DNA of 64,000 nt from Gordonia zhenghanii (GTDB lineage Bacteria > Actinomycetota > Actinomycetes > Mycobacteriales > Mycobacteriaceae): NCBI RefSeq assembly GCF_021738965.1, contig NZ_JAKKOQ010000013.1, positions 124,001 through 188,000 on the forward strand. The letters are read 5' to 3'. Both the position numbers and the translations under genes were made by a program. Under the pieces are notes generated by a model. That model saw only the letters and a program-made list of their open reading frames with translations. It was not told the origin of the DNA and did no database searches. Shown piece after piece: positions 35,424 to 44,191 of the stretch; position 1 is the stretch's first letter, and every line of letters begins with the position of its first letter.

Positions 35424-36446
35424 TCATCGGCCAGTACGGCGACGCACGAATTCGGCGGGCCCGCAGCCATGCCACCGCCGGAAAGCCTGCGAGAAGCTCG
35501 AGACCTCGACGTAGCCGAGCCGCTGGGCGGTCTCCGTGACGGTGAGCCGCCCGCTCACCAACATCTCCTCGGCCAGCCGGGAACGCATCTCCTGCAGCAG
35601 GCCGCGGTAGGACGCACCTTCCGCCGCAAGCCGATGCCGGAGAGTCCTCGTGCTCATCGACAGGGCTGCGGCCGCCCCGTCCGCGGTCGGCGGATCCGCC
35701 GGATCCGCCGTCAACAGGTCCTGGACTCGCGCGGCCAGACCTGATCGCGCCGCACGCCTGGAGAGGAGTTCACGACATTGCGCCTGCGCGAACGCTGCGG
35801 ATTGCGCATCGGCGCGCGGGAGGGGGTCGTCCATCGCGTCGCGCGGCAGAAACAGCAGGGTCTCGTCGCAACCGAACTCCGGCAGCGCACCGAACAGGTC
35901 GATGTACGGTTCGACGTCGTCGGGTTCGTCGAACGCGAAGTGCGCGACGAATGGCCGCGCCGGGTCGCCGAGGAGGTCGCGCCCGATGGTCCGCACGGCC
36001 GCCAGGTCACGTTCGACGACGAATCGCCGCAACGGCTCGGGAACGTCGGGCGCAGTGAACACCAACTCGAACCGGTCCCCCAGGTCGCGCGGCTCGATGG
36101 TGGAGAACGCGTACGTCAGGTCGAAGTAACGCAGGCCGACATCGACAGCGCTGCGCAGCGTCGGACTGCTGATCAACGCGAACCCGAACACGCCGTAGGT
36201 GGTCAGCTGGTAACGGGCGCCCGCTCGGACCCCGAGTCCGGTGTGATCGCCGAGCGCGTCGACGATGTTGCCGATCACCACCAGTTCCTGCCGGAGCTGC
36301 ACCTCGGAGTCGGGCGTGGCGACGGCGTCGACGTCCAGGCCGGTGCCTGCGAGTGTCTGCTCGTCGGTCAGCCCGGCGTCGCGGGCGAGCCCCACCATGA
36401 CGAGGACGCCCGCGGACGACCGCGGAATGCTCCAATCCAACACCAC
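35424..36446 (-). CDS. AraC family transcriptional regulator
   Basis: A 340-residue regulator with the N-terminal effector domain of the OruR/ArgR-like and VirS-like AraC subgroup and a C-terminal double helix-turn-helix (MSTRTLRHRLAAEG, VTETAQRLGYVEVSSFSQAFRRWHG). Starts at GTG 36446 or 36443 follow GAGGTGA. It sits between an amino-acid permease and the Baeyer-Villiger monooxygenase, all on one strand, and most likely regulates the monooxygenase. Confidence 0.9.
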   Translation of the reverse strand: MVLDWSIPRSSAGVLVMVGLARDAGLTDEQTLAGTGLDVDAVATPDSEVQLRQELVVIGNIVDALGDHTGLGVRAGARYQLTTYGVFGFALISSPTLRSAVDVGLRYFDLTYAFSTIEPRDLGDRFELVFTAPDVPEPLRRFVVERDLAAVRTIGRDLLGDPARPFVAHFAFDEPDDVEPYIDLFGALPEFGCDETLLFLPRDAMDDPLPRADAQSAAFAQAQCRELLSRRAARSGLAARVQDLLTADPADPPTADGAAAALSMSTRTLRHRLAAEGASYRGLLQEMRSRLAEEMLVSGRLTVTETAQRLGYVEVSSFSQAFRRWHGCGPAEFVRRRTGR

Positions 36447-36450
36447 TGGG

Positions 36451-37875
36451 TCACCTCGTGAGAGCAGACGTCCCCGACCGCCTGACCTGCGTGCGCCTGC
36501 CGCCGGTCCACACGAAGTAGCAGATCGTGACGATGACGAACCAGATCGCGCCGACGACGAGGGCGATGCGCCCGTCCTCGTTGAAGAACAGCAGGACGAC
36601 GACCATTCCGAGGAACGCGAGGGTGATGACAGAACTGACCATTCCGCCCGGAACCCGATAGCCGGAGTCGGGAAGCGTCCCGGCCCGGACCTTGAACCGA
36701 TAGCACATCTGACAGAGCACGATGGTCGCCCACACGACGACGATTCCGACGGTCGACACCGACGTGATGTAAGTGAACGCGTGCTCCGGGTCGATCACGT
36801 TGACGACCACGCCGATCACCATGACGACGGCGCTGAGCACGATGCCCGCGATCGGCACCTGGCGGCCGGACAGCTTCGCGAGGGCACTCGGCGCGTCTCC
36901 CCGATGCGAGAGGGACCGCACCATGCGGCCGGTCGAGTAGATGCCCGAGTTGCACGACGACAACGCCGCGGTGAGCAGGATGAAGTTGACGATGCCCGCC
37001 GCTCCGGGGATGCCGATGTATTGGAAGACGGCGACGAACGGGCTGGTGCCTTCGTGGAAGTCCTTCCAACTCCGGACCGAGAGGATCACCAACAGCGAGC
37101 CGACGTAGAAGATGCCGATACGGAACGGCACCGAGTTGATGGCCCGCCGCAACGTGACGCGCGGATTCTGGGCTTCTCCCGCGGTGACGCCGACGAGTTC
37201 GACACCCACATAGGCGAACATGACGATCTGCAGACTGAGCAGCGCGTTGGTGAAGCCGGTCGCGAAGAAGCCGCCCTCGTTCCACAGATTCGTCACGGAC
37301 GGTCCGACGTCCGGACCGAGGCCCGAGATCGGCAGCAGCACACCGATTCCGATGATGATCATGCCGAGGATGGCGGTCACCTTGATCGCTGAGAACCAGA
37401 ACTCGGTGCGTCCGAACAGTCCGACGGAGATCAGGTTCGCGCAGAACAACACGATGAGGGCGGCGAGTGCCGTCACCCAGACCGGGATGGACGGCCACCA
37501 GTAGTTGACGTACTTGCCTGCGACGGTGATCTCGGCCATGCACGTGGTGACCCACACCGCCCAGTACGTCCACCCCTGGGTGAATCCCATGTAACGGCCG
37601 AGGAACTCGTCCGCGTACTCGCTGATGCCGCCGGAGATCGGCCGGTAGAGCAGGAGGTCGCCGAGGGAACGCATGACGATGAAGATCGCCAGGCCCGCGA
37701 CGGCGTACGCGAGGATCAGCGCCGGGCCGGCCTTCTCGATCGCCCCGCCCGCTCCGTAGAACAGACCGGTGCCGATAGCGCCGCCGATGGCGATCATCTG
37801 CACCGTACGAGACGTGAGCCCCCTCTGATACCCCTCGTCGACGTCCGTGTCGACACTCTGCGGTGTAGTCGTCAC
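36451..37875 (-). CDS. Amino-acid permease, APC superfamily
   Basis: A 474-residue transporter with 12 hydrophobic segments. The APC signature near the N-terminus reads IAIGGAIGTGLFYGAGGAIEKAGP, and PISGGISEYADEFLG and a later FAYVGVELVGVTAGEAQNP are typical of GABA/aromatic/proline permease relatives. The GTG at 37875 has a GGAAGGA ribosome site. It is followed after 4 bases by the AraC gene. Substrate cannot be assigned. The neighbouring gene at 38012 is divergent. Confidence 0.9.
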   Translation of the reverse strand: MTTTPQSVDTDVDEGYQRGLTSRTVQMIAIGGAIGTGLFYGAGGAIEKAGPALILAYAVAGLAIFIVMRSLGDLLLYRPISGGISEYADEFLGRYMGFTQGWTYWAVWVTTCMAEITVAGKYVNYWWPSIPVWVTALAALIVLFCANLISVGLFGRTEFWFSAIKVTAILGMIIIGIGVLLPISGLGPDVGPSVTNLWNEGGFFATGFTNALLSLQIVMFAYVGVELVGVTAGEAQNPRVTLRRAINSVPFRIGIFYVGSLLVILSVRSWKDFHEGTSPFVAVFQYIGIPGAAGIVNFILLTAALSSCNSGIYSTGRMVRSLSHRGDAPSALAKLSGRQVPIAGIVLSAVVMVIGVVVNVIDPEHAFTYITSVSTVGIVVVWATIVLCQMCYRFKVRAGTLPDSGYRVPGGMVSSVITLAFLGMVVVLLFFNEDGRIALVVGAIWFVIVTICYFVWTGGRRTQVRRSGTSALTR

Positions 37876-38011
37876 CGGCAGTCCTTCCCCTGTGGATACG
37901 TTGTTCAGCGGGAGTGAATCTACTCTCGCTGGATGTACCGCGTGTTACCTGGTTCACGTTCAAACCGTTGGGCACCAGGCATTTCCGACACATCGCCGCT
38001 AGACTCCCGGG

Positions 38012-38806
38012 ATGGGCGATCTAGCGGAGGCCGACGATACGCACACCCTCGTGTACGCGTCGGTGGCGTCGTGGGAGTACGGATGTTGCGGTGAGCTGCC
38101 GGTGCCCGGCGCCAGGTTCAGCGGAACGTTGTGCGCAGCCCCGGCCAGGCCGGCGGACAGATTCGTCGTCACCCAGCCGTTCACGTGGATCGCCGACCTC
38201 GAACTGATTCGGTTCGACACCTGGTCTGCGCACTGGGACCGCACTCACGGTGATCCGACGACACAGCCGATCACCGTCAGACTCTCCTGGCACGACGACT
38301 CGGGCGGCGTGCATCCGACGGCGACCGGAACGGTGCTCGAGACCTACGAGGTCAGGGACGAGACACCGATCGCGTACCGGTCCGTCGAGGTCCTCGAACG
38401 CCATCACTACGACATCGATCCCGGCCTCCTCGGCCTCGTCGTCGGCCTCCGGCCCGACTCGTGCACCGAGCCCACGGCTGCCGCGATCGCCGACCGCGCC
38501 GCACAGATCGAGCGGTGGTCCCGTGGAATCGGTGTCACCGGCCCCGCCGACGCCTTCGGCGACACGGCTCCGGCACGTGACGACCGGGTGCGGATCGATC
38601 TCGACGACCCCCGGTTGCGCGTCGACGGGAGTCGGGCCGCCGACCTCGCGGGCGTCGTCAGCGGTATCGTCACACAGGCGAAGCGAGGGGTACCCGATCC
38701 CAGCGGTTTCGTCGCCATGGTTTCGGTCCCCGCGGGAACGGCGACATCGTCGATCGACGCCGACCTATACGTCAGCGTGCTCGTCGACCAGCGACACTTC
38801 TCGTGA
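38012..38806 (+). CDS. Conserved hypothetical protein
   Basis: A 264-residue soluble protein with no signal peptide. It begins MGDLAEADDTHTLVYAS and contains two Cys in YGCCGELPVPG. A WIADLELIRFDTWSAHWDRT segment and a late SVLVDQRHFS end are notable. Codon use is normal for the window. I do not recognise a family or active site. It is divergent from the permease gene across a 136-base gap, and its 3' end overlaps a small convergent open frame (38772-39011). Confidence 0.7.
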   Translation: MGDLAEADDTHTLVYASVASWEYGCCGELPVPGARFSGTLCAAPARPADRFVVTQPFTWIADLELIRFDTWSAHWDRTHGDPTTQPITVRLSWHDDSGGVHPTATGTVLETYEVRDETPIAYRSVEVLERHHYDIDPGLLGLVVGLRPDSCTEPTAAAIADRAAQIERWSRGIGVTGPADAFGDTAPARDDRVRIDLDDPRLRVDGSRAADLAGVVSGIVTQAKRGVPDPSGFVAMVSVPAGTATSSIDADLYVSVLVDQRHFS

Positions 38807-39011
38807 CATCGCCGCGCGCCGACACCTGAAGTCGTTCGACGAGTGCGTCGAGCCATCCTCCGACGTTACGGCGACCGTCCGTCGTGTCCGGGTAGCGGCA
38901 CCGCAGGTGCAGTCCCGAGTCGTCGGGGATGAACCACAGCATGACACCGTCGGTTCGATCACTCCCATCCGAACATGTCGAATGCACGTTCCTATCCATT
39001 GTTATTCTCAT
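38772..39011 (-). CDS. Possible small protein or gene remnant
   Basis: A 79-residue frame from the ATG at 39011 (or 38999), overlapping the 3' end of the 38012 gene by 35 bases. The stretch VMLWFIPDDSGLHLRCRYPD followed by WLDALVERL has coding-like composition and high GC3, and looks like the end of an acyltransferase/condensation-type domain, but I cannot confirm that. The open frame continues upstream only as the antisense of the HNH gene. An AT-rich stretch (TAATAGTGATGAG) precedes it. Either a small gene or the C-terminal remnant of a lost larger one. Confidence 0.35.
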   Translation of the reverse strand: MRITMDRNVHSTCSDGSDRTDGVMLWFIPDDSGLHLRCRYPDTTDGRRNVGGWLDALVERLQVSARGDVTRSVAGRRAR

Positions 39012-39065
39012 CACTATTAGGTAAACTGGACTTATCAGCCGAGTAGGACCGAAGGGAGGCTCGAA

Positions 39066-40640
39066 ATGATCACTACCGACCAGCTCTCGCTTCCTTCGTC
39101 CCCGCTCGAACTCGCTCGCCTCGCCGACTCGGTCGCTGCCGCACTGGCCGACGCCAACCTCAGTCCGCTCACCGACTCCGAGGTCGTCGAGACTGTGACG
39201 ACGCTTGAGCGCGCGCATCGCCGTGGTGACGGCGTCGACGCCAAGCTGTACGTCGAAGTCTCCGACCGCAAAGCGTTCGTCGAAGCTGGCTGCAACAATC
39301 AGAACCAGTTCTACGACGGAGTCCTTCGGCTCGGCGCCGCGGCAGGAAAACGACGCCGTCTCACGGCTGCCGCCGTCGGCACGTTCCGGAACTTCCAAGG
39401 CGAGACGCTCCTGCCCTCCCTGCCGACCACTGCTGACGCCGTCGCCGAGGGTGCGATCGGCGTCGACCACGTGCTCGTCGTCGCCGACACGATGAAGAAG
39501 ATCCCCGCCAGCGTCCCGGCAGATCTCGTAGCCGACGCTGAAGCGCAGCTCGCCGAGGTCGCTGCCTCGTTGACTCCGCGGGATCTCGCGATCGCGGGTA
39601 ACGCACTGCTCGAGCGTTTGGATCCCGACGGCGCGTTGACGGACGAGCACGACCGGCGACGTCAGCGCAGCGTGACCCTCGGTGCACAGGACCGGCGCCT
39701 CATGTCGAAGTTGGGCGGCACTCTCACACCGCAGGCCCGCGCGAAGTTCGACGCACTCCTGATCGGATGGGCGGCGCCCGGAATGAACAACCCCGACGAC
39801 CCCGAATCTCCTCACGGTCCGGTCAACGCCGAGGGACTCGACCCCGAAGCCGTCGCCGCGGCAGCCGATCGTGACTTCCGCTCCACCGAGCAGCGGAACC
39901 ACGATGCGCTCGACGCACTTCTCACCGCTCAGATCAGGGACGGCGCCCTCGGACGGCCGACCAGTTTGCCCGCCCACCTCGTGGTCACGGCCGAACTGAA
40001 AGACCTCGAAGCCCATACCGGAATCGCGCTTACCTCCACCGGCACGCGGCTGCCGGTCGCAGATCTCGTCGATCTCGTCGCCGACGCGACGCCGTGGCTC
40101 GAAGTGTTCGCGGACGCCACCTCCCAGATCCTGTACCTCGGACGCGGTAAGCGTTTGGCGACACTCCCCCAGCGGCTCGCACTCTTCGGCCGCGACCGCG
40201 GTTGCACCGCACCGGCCTGCAGCGTCCCCTTCGTGCGCACCCAGGCCCACCACATGCCCGACTGGCAGTACGGCGGACCGACCGACGTAGACCACCTCGG
40301 CGCCGCGTGCGGCGGACACAACCGCAGCGTCCGCAACCAGCGCGGCGGCTGGGAGACCGTGGTCATCGCCCACGGCCCGCACCGCGGTCGCGTCGGCTGG
40401 CGCCGCACAGGATCCGGAGATCCATGGCAAGTCAATCACTCCGCACATCCGGAGAAACTGCTCCGGCAAGAGCCCGGCCCTACCGCACCGCCGCGGCGAG
40501 AACCTCCCCGTCCGTCGGAAGTCCGGGCGGCCCGCTCCCACGGATCGAGCATCGAGCGCTGGCTCGCGTGCCGAATGCCCGCCCCGCATGACGCCGTTCC
40601 CTCCGGCGTCCAGATCGTGGTGCACACGCCGAACCGCTGA
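39066..40640 (+). CDS. 13E12 repeat family protein (DUF222) with HNH nuclease domain
   Basis: A 524-residue protein. Residues 20-330 form the DUF222 region typical of the mycobacterial 13E12 repeat family, and a C-terminal HNH domain spans about residues 375-425. Its metal-site residues are the HH in TQAHHMPDWQ, a Asp/His in GPTDVDHLG and the last His in CGGHNR. A Pro/Arg-rich tail follows. GGGAGG is 6-8 bases before the ATG. The family is found in many copies in mycolate actinomycetes and may be selfish or defence-related; the function is unknown. Confidence 0.9.
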   Translation: MITTDQLSLPSSPLELARLADSVAAALADANLSPLTDSEVVETVTTLERAHRRGDGVDAKLYVEVSDRKAFVEAGCNNQNQFYDGVLRLGAAAGKRRRLTAAAVGTFRNFQGETLLPSLPTTADAVAEGAIGVDHVLVVADTMKKIPASVPADLVADAEAQLAEVAASLTPRDLAIAGNALLERLDPDGALTDEHDRRRQRSVTLGAQDRRLMSKLGGTLTPQARAKFDALLIGWAAPGMNNPDDPESPHGPVNAEGLDPEAVAAAADRDFRSTEQRNHDALDALLTAQIRDGALGRPTSLPAHLVVTAELKDLEAHTGIALTSTGTRLPVADLVDLVADATPWLEVFADATSQILYLGRGKRLATLPQRLALFGRDRGCTAPACSVPFVRTQAHHMPDWQYGGPTDVDHLGAACGGHNRSVRNQRGGWETVVIAHGPHRGRVGWRRTGSGDPWQVNHSAHPEKLLRQEPGPTAPPRREPPRPSEVRAARSHGSSIERWLACRMPAPHDAVPSGVQIVVHTPNR

Positions 40641-40665
40641 GTGCCTCTGCCGATATCCTCGACGC

Positions 40666-41295
40666 ATGAGCTTCACCGGTTTCCCCGAAGCAGCCCTCGA
40701 CTTCTACGACGACCTCGAGATCGACAACAGCAGAGTCTTCTGGGAAGCGAACCGCGACGTCTACCGCGATGCCGTCGCCGCACCGATGACCGCCCTCGTC
40801 GCCGACCTCGAAGACGAGTTCGGCGAAGCGAAAGTCTTCCGTCCGTACCGTGACGTGCGTTTCTCGAAAGACAAGACGCCGTACAAGACGCATCAGGGAG
40901 CGTTCGTCGCGGTCGCACCGGCAACCGGGTACTACGTCCAGATCGGTGCTCCCGGAGTTCGCGTCGGGGCGGGTTTCTATCACGCCGAACCCGAACGCCT
41001 GGCCTTCCTGCGGCGCGCCATCGACGACGACCTGCACGGCGCCGAGCTGGAGAAGCTCGTCGAGAGCCTGCGGCGACGCGGATGGGAGATCGGCGGCGAC
41101 AGACTCAAGACCGCGCCCCGCGGCTGGGCGAAGGACCATCCGCGTATCGACCTGCTCCGCCATCGCTCACTGATCGTCGACCGCGATTACGGATTCGACG
41201 AGATCATTCATTCATCCGCGCTCGTCGACGAGATCCGCAAGCACTGGCGGCAGACGAGGCCACTGCTCGACTGGTGCGTCCGGCACGGCGGATGA
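40666..41295 (+). CDS. DUF2461 family protein
   Basis: A 209-residue protein matching the DUF2461/TIGR02453 family: FPEAALDFYDDLEIDNSRVFWEANR at the start, FRPYRDVRFSKDKTPYKTHQGA in the middle and the C-terminal LLDWC. The biochemical role of the family is not known. It starts 25 bases after the HNH gene and overlaps the RCC1 gene start (ATGA). Confidence 0.9.
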   Translation: MSFTGFPEAALDFYDDLEIDNSRVFWEANRDVYRDAVAAPMTALVADLEDEFGEAKVFRPYRDVRFSKDKTPYKTHQGAFVAVAPATGYYVQIGAPGVRVGAGFYHAEPERLAFLRRAIDDDLHGAELEKLVESLRRRGWEIGGDRLKTAPRGWAKDHPRIDLLRHRSLIVDRDYGFDEIIHSSALVDEIRKHWRQTRPLLDWCVRHGG

Positions 41296-42095
41296 CTCCG
41301 CTCACCGCTCTCGCTGCCGGCCGCCGACACTGGGTCGGCCTACGCGCCGACGGCACCGTGACGGCGACCGGCGACGGTCGTGCAGGCGAGTGCGCGGTCG
41401 ACGATTGGACGGACATCGTCGCGATCGCCGCGGGCGACGTGCACACAGCACGCAACACCGGCCGCTCGCACACCGTCGGGCTCCGCTCCGATGGCACAGT
41501 CGTGGCGACCGGGTGGAACGACGACGGCCAGTGCGACGTCGACGCCTGGACCGACATCGTCGCGATCGCAGCGGGTTGGCGGTGGACGCTCGGCGTGTGC
41601 GGGGACGGCACGCTGGTAGCCACCGGACGGAACCGTGAACGACAGTGCGAGGTCGGCGCGTGGCGTGACGTGGTCGCCGTCGCATGCGGCGACTGGCACT
41701 CCGTCGGCCTCCGCTCCGACCAGACCGCGCTCGCCACCGGGAACGACTCCAGGCGGCAGTGCGCCGTCGAGGGGTGGCGCGACGTCGTCGCCGTGTCCGC
41801 CGGATCCGTGCACACCGTCGGCCTGCGCAGCGACGGCACCGTCGTGGCGACCGGACATGGCGAAGCCTGTGATGTGTCGGCGTGGTCGAACGTCGTCGAC
41901 GTCACCGCGGGCAGCCACCACACCGTCGCGTTGCTCGACGATCGGACCGTCGTCGCCGCCGGAGCCGACGATCATCGCCAGTGCGACCTTCGGGAATGGC
42001 GCGACGTCGAGGCGGTCGCCGCCGGATCGACGTTCACTGCCGGGCTGCTGCGGGACGGCTCGGTGGTCGTCCAAGGGGCGTTGCTTCAGCAGTGA
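41292..42095 (+). CDS. RCC1-repeat beta-propeller protein
   Basis: A 267-residue protein made almost wholly of seven RCC1-type repeats of about 36-46 residues. The unit reads roughly W-x-D-(I/V)-V-A-(I/V)-A-A-G-x2-H-T-V-G-L-R-S-D-G-T-V-V-A-T-G. Seven repeats is the number needed to close an RCC1-like seven-bladed propeller. No signal peptide. It is translationally coupled to the DUF2461 gene. RCC1 folds usually bind proteins or DNA; the partner is unknown. Repeat 2 has an insertion of about eight residues. Confidence 0.88.
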   Translation: MTPLTALAAGRRHWVGLRADGTVTATGDGRAGECAVDDWTDIVAIAAGDVHTARNTGRSHTVGLRSDGTVVATGWNDDGQCDVDAWTDIVAIAAGWRWTLGVCGDGTLVATGRNRERQCEVGAWRDVVAVACGDWHSVGLRSDQTALATGNDSRRQCAVEGWRDVVAVSAGSVHTVGLRSDGTVVATGHGEACDVSAWSNVVDVTAGSHHTVALLDDRTVVAAGADDHRQCDLREWRDVEAVAAGSTFTAGLLRDGSVVVQGALLQQ

Positions 42096-42142
42096 GCGGG
42101 GGGCTCGACTCCGCTCGACCGACGGGATGGGCTCGACCAGCG

Positions 42143-43456
42143 TCAGCGGCGCTGAACGGCGATCCTGCCGCCGAAGCGCGGTGCGAACGCGACGCCGCGC
42201 GAGTGCAGGCCCTCTCCCTTAGCGGTCGTCTGCTCGATTCGGAACTCTCGGAGAACGGTCCGGACCACAACGTCCATCTCCATGGTCGCGAACGCTGCGC
42301 CGATGCACCGGCGGGTGCCGCCGCCGAACGGGAGCCAGGCGGCGGGTGGTGTGTTCCCGACGAACCGGCTCGGATCGAAGCGTTCGGGGTCATCGAACTG
42401 CTCGCTGTCGTCGTGCAGCAGCGATATCGACACCATCGCGTTGTGTCCCCGCGGGATGCGCCACGGACCGACCTCCAGATCGTCGGCGACTACGTGCCGT
42501 CCGGCGAAGTCGATCACGGGCCGCGACCGCTGTGTCTCGAGGATCACCGCGTGACGGTACTCGTCGCCGTCGCCCTGCGCTTCGGCGGAGAGTTCCTCGA
42601 GGATCGCCGGGTGACGTTGGATCCGCTCGAACAGCCACGCGAGAGTGGTCGCCGTGGTCTCGTGCCCCGCCGCGAGCAGGGTGAGGAGTTCGTCGGCTAC
42701 CTCCTCGTCCGTCATCACGCTTCCGTCGTCGTAGCTGCTCTGCAGCATCAACGCGAGGATGTCGTCACGGTCGGCCAGGTTCGGATCTCGCCGCGCCTGG
42801 CCGATCACGCGAAGGATCGTCTCCTGATACTTCTCGCGGCGTCGGCGCATACGCGCGTTCGGATCAACGCCGCTGAGTACCCGGGGAAGTTCCGGCATCG
42901 TCGCCGAGCGCGATCCGGCTTCGACGAGACCGGGCAGTTGCGCACGCAGATCGTCGAAGTCGTCGCCGTCGGCCCCGAACACCGCACGGAGGATCACGTT
43001 GAGGGTAATCCGCATCATCGGCTTGAGCGACGCGAACCGTTTCCCTGTCGGCCACGACGCGATCTCTCGCCGAGTCTCGTCTTCGACTATCTGCTCGTAC
43101 GTGCGAATCCGCTTGCCGTGCAACGGCGGCGTCAGCAGTTTCCGACGGCGGCGATGGTCGGTCCCCTCGATCGCGAAGATCGAGCCGGACCCGAGTACGC
43201 GCCCGAGGTTGGGTTGGACGTTGATGGTCTTGGCGCCCGAAGTGAACAGTTGCTTCGCCATCGCGGGATCGGCGATCACCACGAGCTTCCCGAAAACCGG
43301 GACCTCGAGTTCGAATGCGGAGCCGTACCGTGCCCGACACGCTCGGAGCACTCCTCGTCGAGCCGCGAGAAAGCCGATGCCCTGTACCCACGTCGGCAGC
43401 GGAACTTTCGGCGGCATCTGCGCGGTCGACGACTTCCCAGGCGCTTCCGTGGTCAT
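42143..43456 (-). CDS. Cytochrome P450
   Basis: A 437-residue P450 from the ATG at 43456, with GGAGAG 7 bases upstream. The I-helix oxygen-activation motif is AAGHETT, the K-helix ExxR is ETQR, and the heme loop FGGGTRRCIG has Cys384 as the axial ligand. The PLPTWVQGIGFLAARRG opening and absence of a membrane anchor suggest a soluble class I enzyme similar to the CYP135/CYP138 group. It needs ferredoxin partners, which are not in the window. The divergent TetR gene and two palindromes point to substrate-induced control. Confidence 0.93.
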   Translation of the reverse strand: MTTEAPGKSSTAQMPPKVPLPTWVQGIGFLAARRGVLRACRARYGSAFELEVPVFGKLVVIADPAMAKQLFTSGAKTINVQPNLGRVLGSGSIFAIEGTDHRRRRKLLTPPLHGKRIRTYEQIVEDETRREIASWPTGKRFASLKPMMRITLNVILRAVFGADGDDFDDLRAQLPGLVEAGSRSATMPELPRVLSGVDPNARMRRRREKYQETILRVIGQARRDPNLADRDDILALMLQSSYDDGSVMTDEEVADELLTLLAAGHETTATTLAWLFERIQRHPAILEELSAEAQGDGDEYRHAVILETQRSRPVIDFAGRHVVADDLEVGPWRIPRGHNAMVSISLLHDDSEQFDDPERFDPSRFVGNTPPAAWLPFGGGTRRCIGAAFATMEMDVVVRTVLREFRIEQTTAKGEGLHSRGVAFAPRFGGRIAVQRR

Positions 43457-43476
43457 CGGGTGCTCTCCGATCGGAT

Positions 43477-43516
43477 GGTACGGATACGTACCCATCCGAC
43501 GGTACGCTGTCGTACC
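43477..43516. promoter_or_regulatory. Two GGTACG-N4-CGTACC operators in the P450/TetR gap
   Basis: GGTACG-GATA-CGTACC (43477-43492) and GGTACG-CTGT-CGTACC (43501-43516) are two perfect 6-bp palindromes of identical arms, centres 24 bases apart. The first is extended by an imperfect CGGATG/CATCCG. They lie in the 102-base gap between the divergent P450 and TetR starts, as expected for autoregulated TetR binding. Confidence 0.8.
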
Positions 43517-43558
43517 ACCCTCGACAAGAGCCTACCGACAAGGGCCTATCCTGAAGGT

Positions 43559-44173
43559 GTGACGAAACCGGACACCACCGCACCCGACACAGCGGGCGAT
43601 TCGCAGGTCCGGTCGCGGCTGACCGCCGCGATGCGCGATTGCGTCGCCGACCTGGGGTACCGCGCGACAACGGTCGCCGATGTCGTGCGAGTCGCCCGGA
43701 CGTCGCGCCGATCGTTCTACGAGCACTTCCCCGACAAGACCACGTGTTTCGTCGCTGTACTACGGGAAGCGAACCAGCAGATCATCGACGCGGTCGCCGC
43801 AGCGATCGATCCCGGTGCACCGTGGACCGTCCAAGTACGACAGGCCGTGACCACGTACGTCGAGACCAACGAGACCCACCCCGAGCTGACGCTGAGTTGG
43901 ATTCGCGAACTGCCCGCTCTCGGCGAAGCCGGTCAGGGACTGAAAGTCGAGGGGATGGACGAGTGGATCGAACTGTTCGTCGCGATCACCTCGACACCGC
44001 AAGTGGCCGCGGACGGCATCACCCCCGTCTCTCGCCCCACCGGCATCATGATCTGGGGTGGGATCCGCGAGTTGACAGCGAACTCCGTCGAGACCCGAAC
44101 TCCGTTGTCCGACATCATCGAACCCGCGACGCAGGCGTGTATCGCGTTACTCGCGAGCCGGAGAGACACCTAG
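43559..44173 (+). CDS. TetR family transcriptional regulator
   Basis: A 204-residue regulator from the GTG at 43559; the frame upstream is antisense to the P450. The helix-turn-helix lies at about residues 35-60 (YRATTVADVVRVARTSRRSFYEHFPDK, read in parts), followed by a variable ligand domain. Divergent from the P450 with two palindromes between them, so it most likely represses the P450 and itself. Confidence 0.9.
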   Translation: MTKPDTTAPDTAGDSQVRSRLTAAMRDCVADLGYRATTVADVVRVARTSRRSFYEHFPDKTTCFVAVLREANQQIIDAVAAAIDPGAPWTVQVRQAVTTYVETNETHPELTLSWIRELPALGEAGQGLKVEGMDEWIELFVAITSTPQVAADGITPVSRPTGIMIWGGIRELTANSVETRTPLSDIIEPATQACIALLASRRDT

Positions 44174-44191
44174 CGACGGGCCTTCACTGCC

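Noticed and set aside
33864-36446. Direct equivalence of the AraC-monooxygenase pair to VirS-MymA
   Set aside because: VirS and mymA are divergent in mycobacteria, while these genes are on one strand, and the monooxygenase N-terminus resembles a different Baeyer-Villiger subgroup.
38772-40676. Open frame of 634 codons on the minus strand
   Set aside because: It is antisense to the clearly real DUF222/HNH gene and has no family resemblance; only its last ~79 codons are kept as a doubtful small gene.
41882-43558. Long upstream extension of the TetR gene frame
   Set aside because: Antisense to the P450, which has all its catalytic motifs; the TetR fold starts only at the GTG at 43559.
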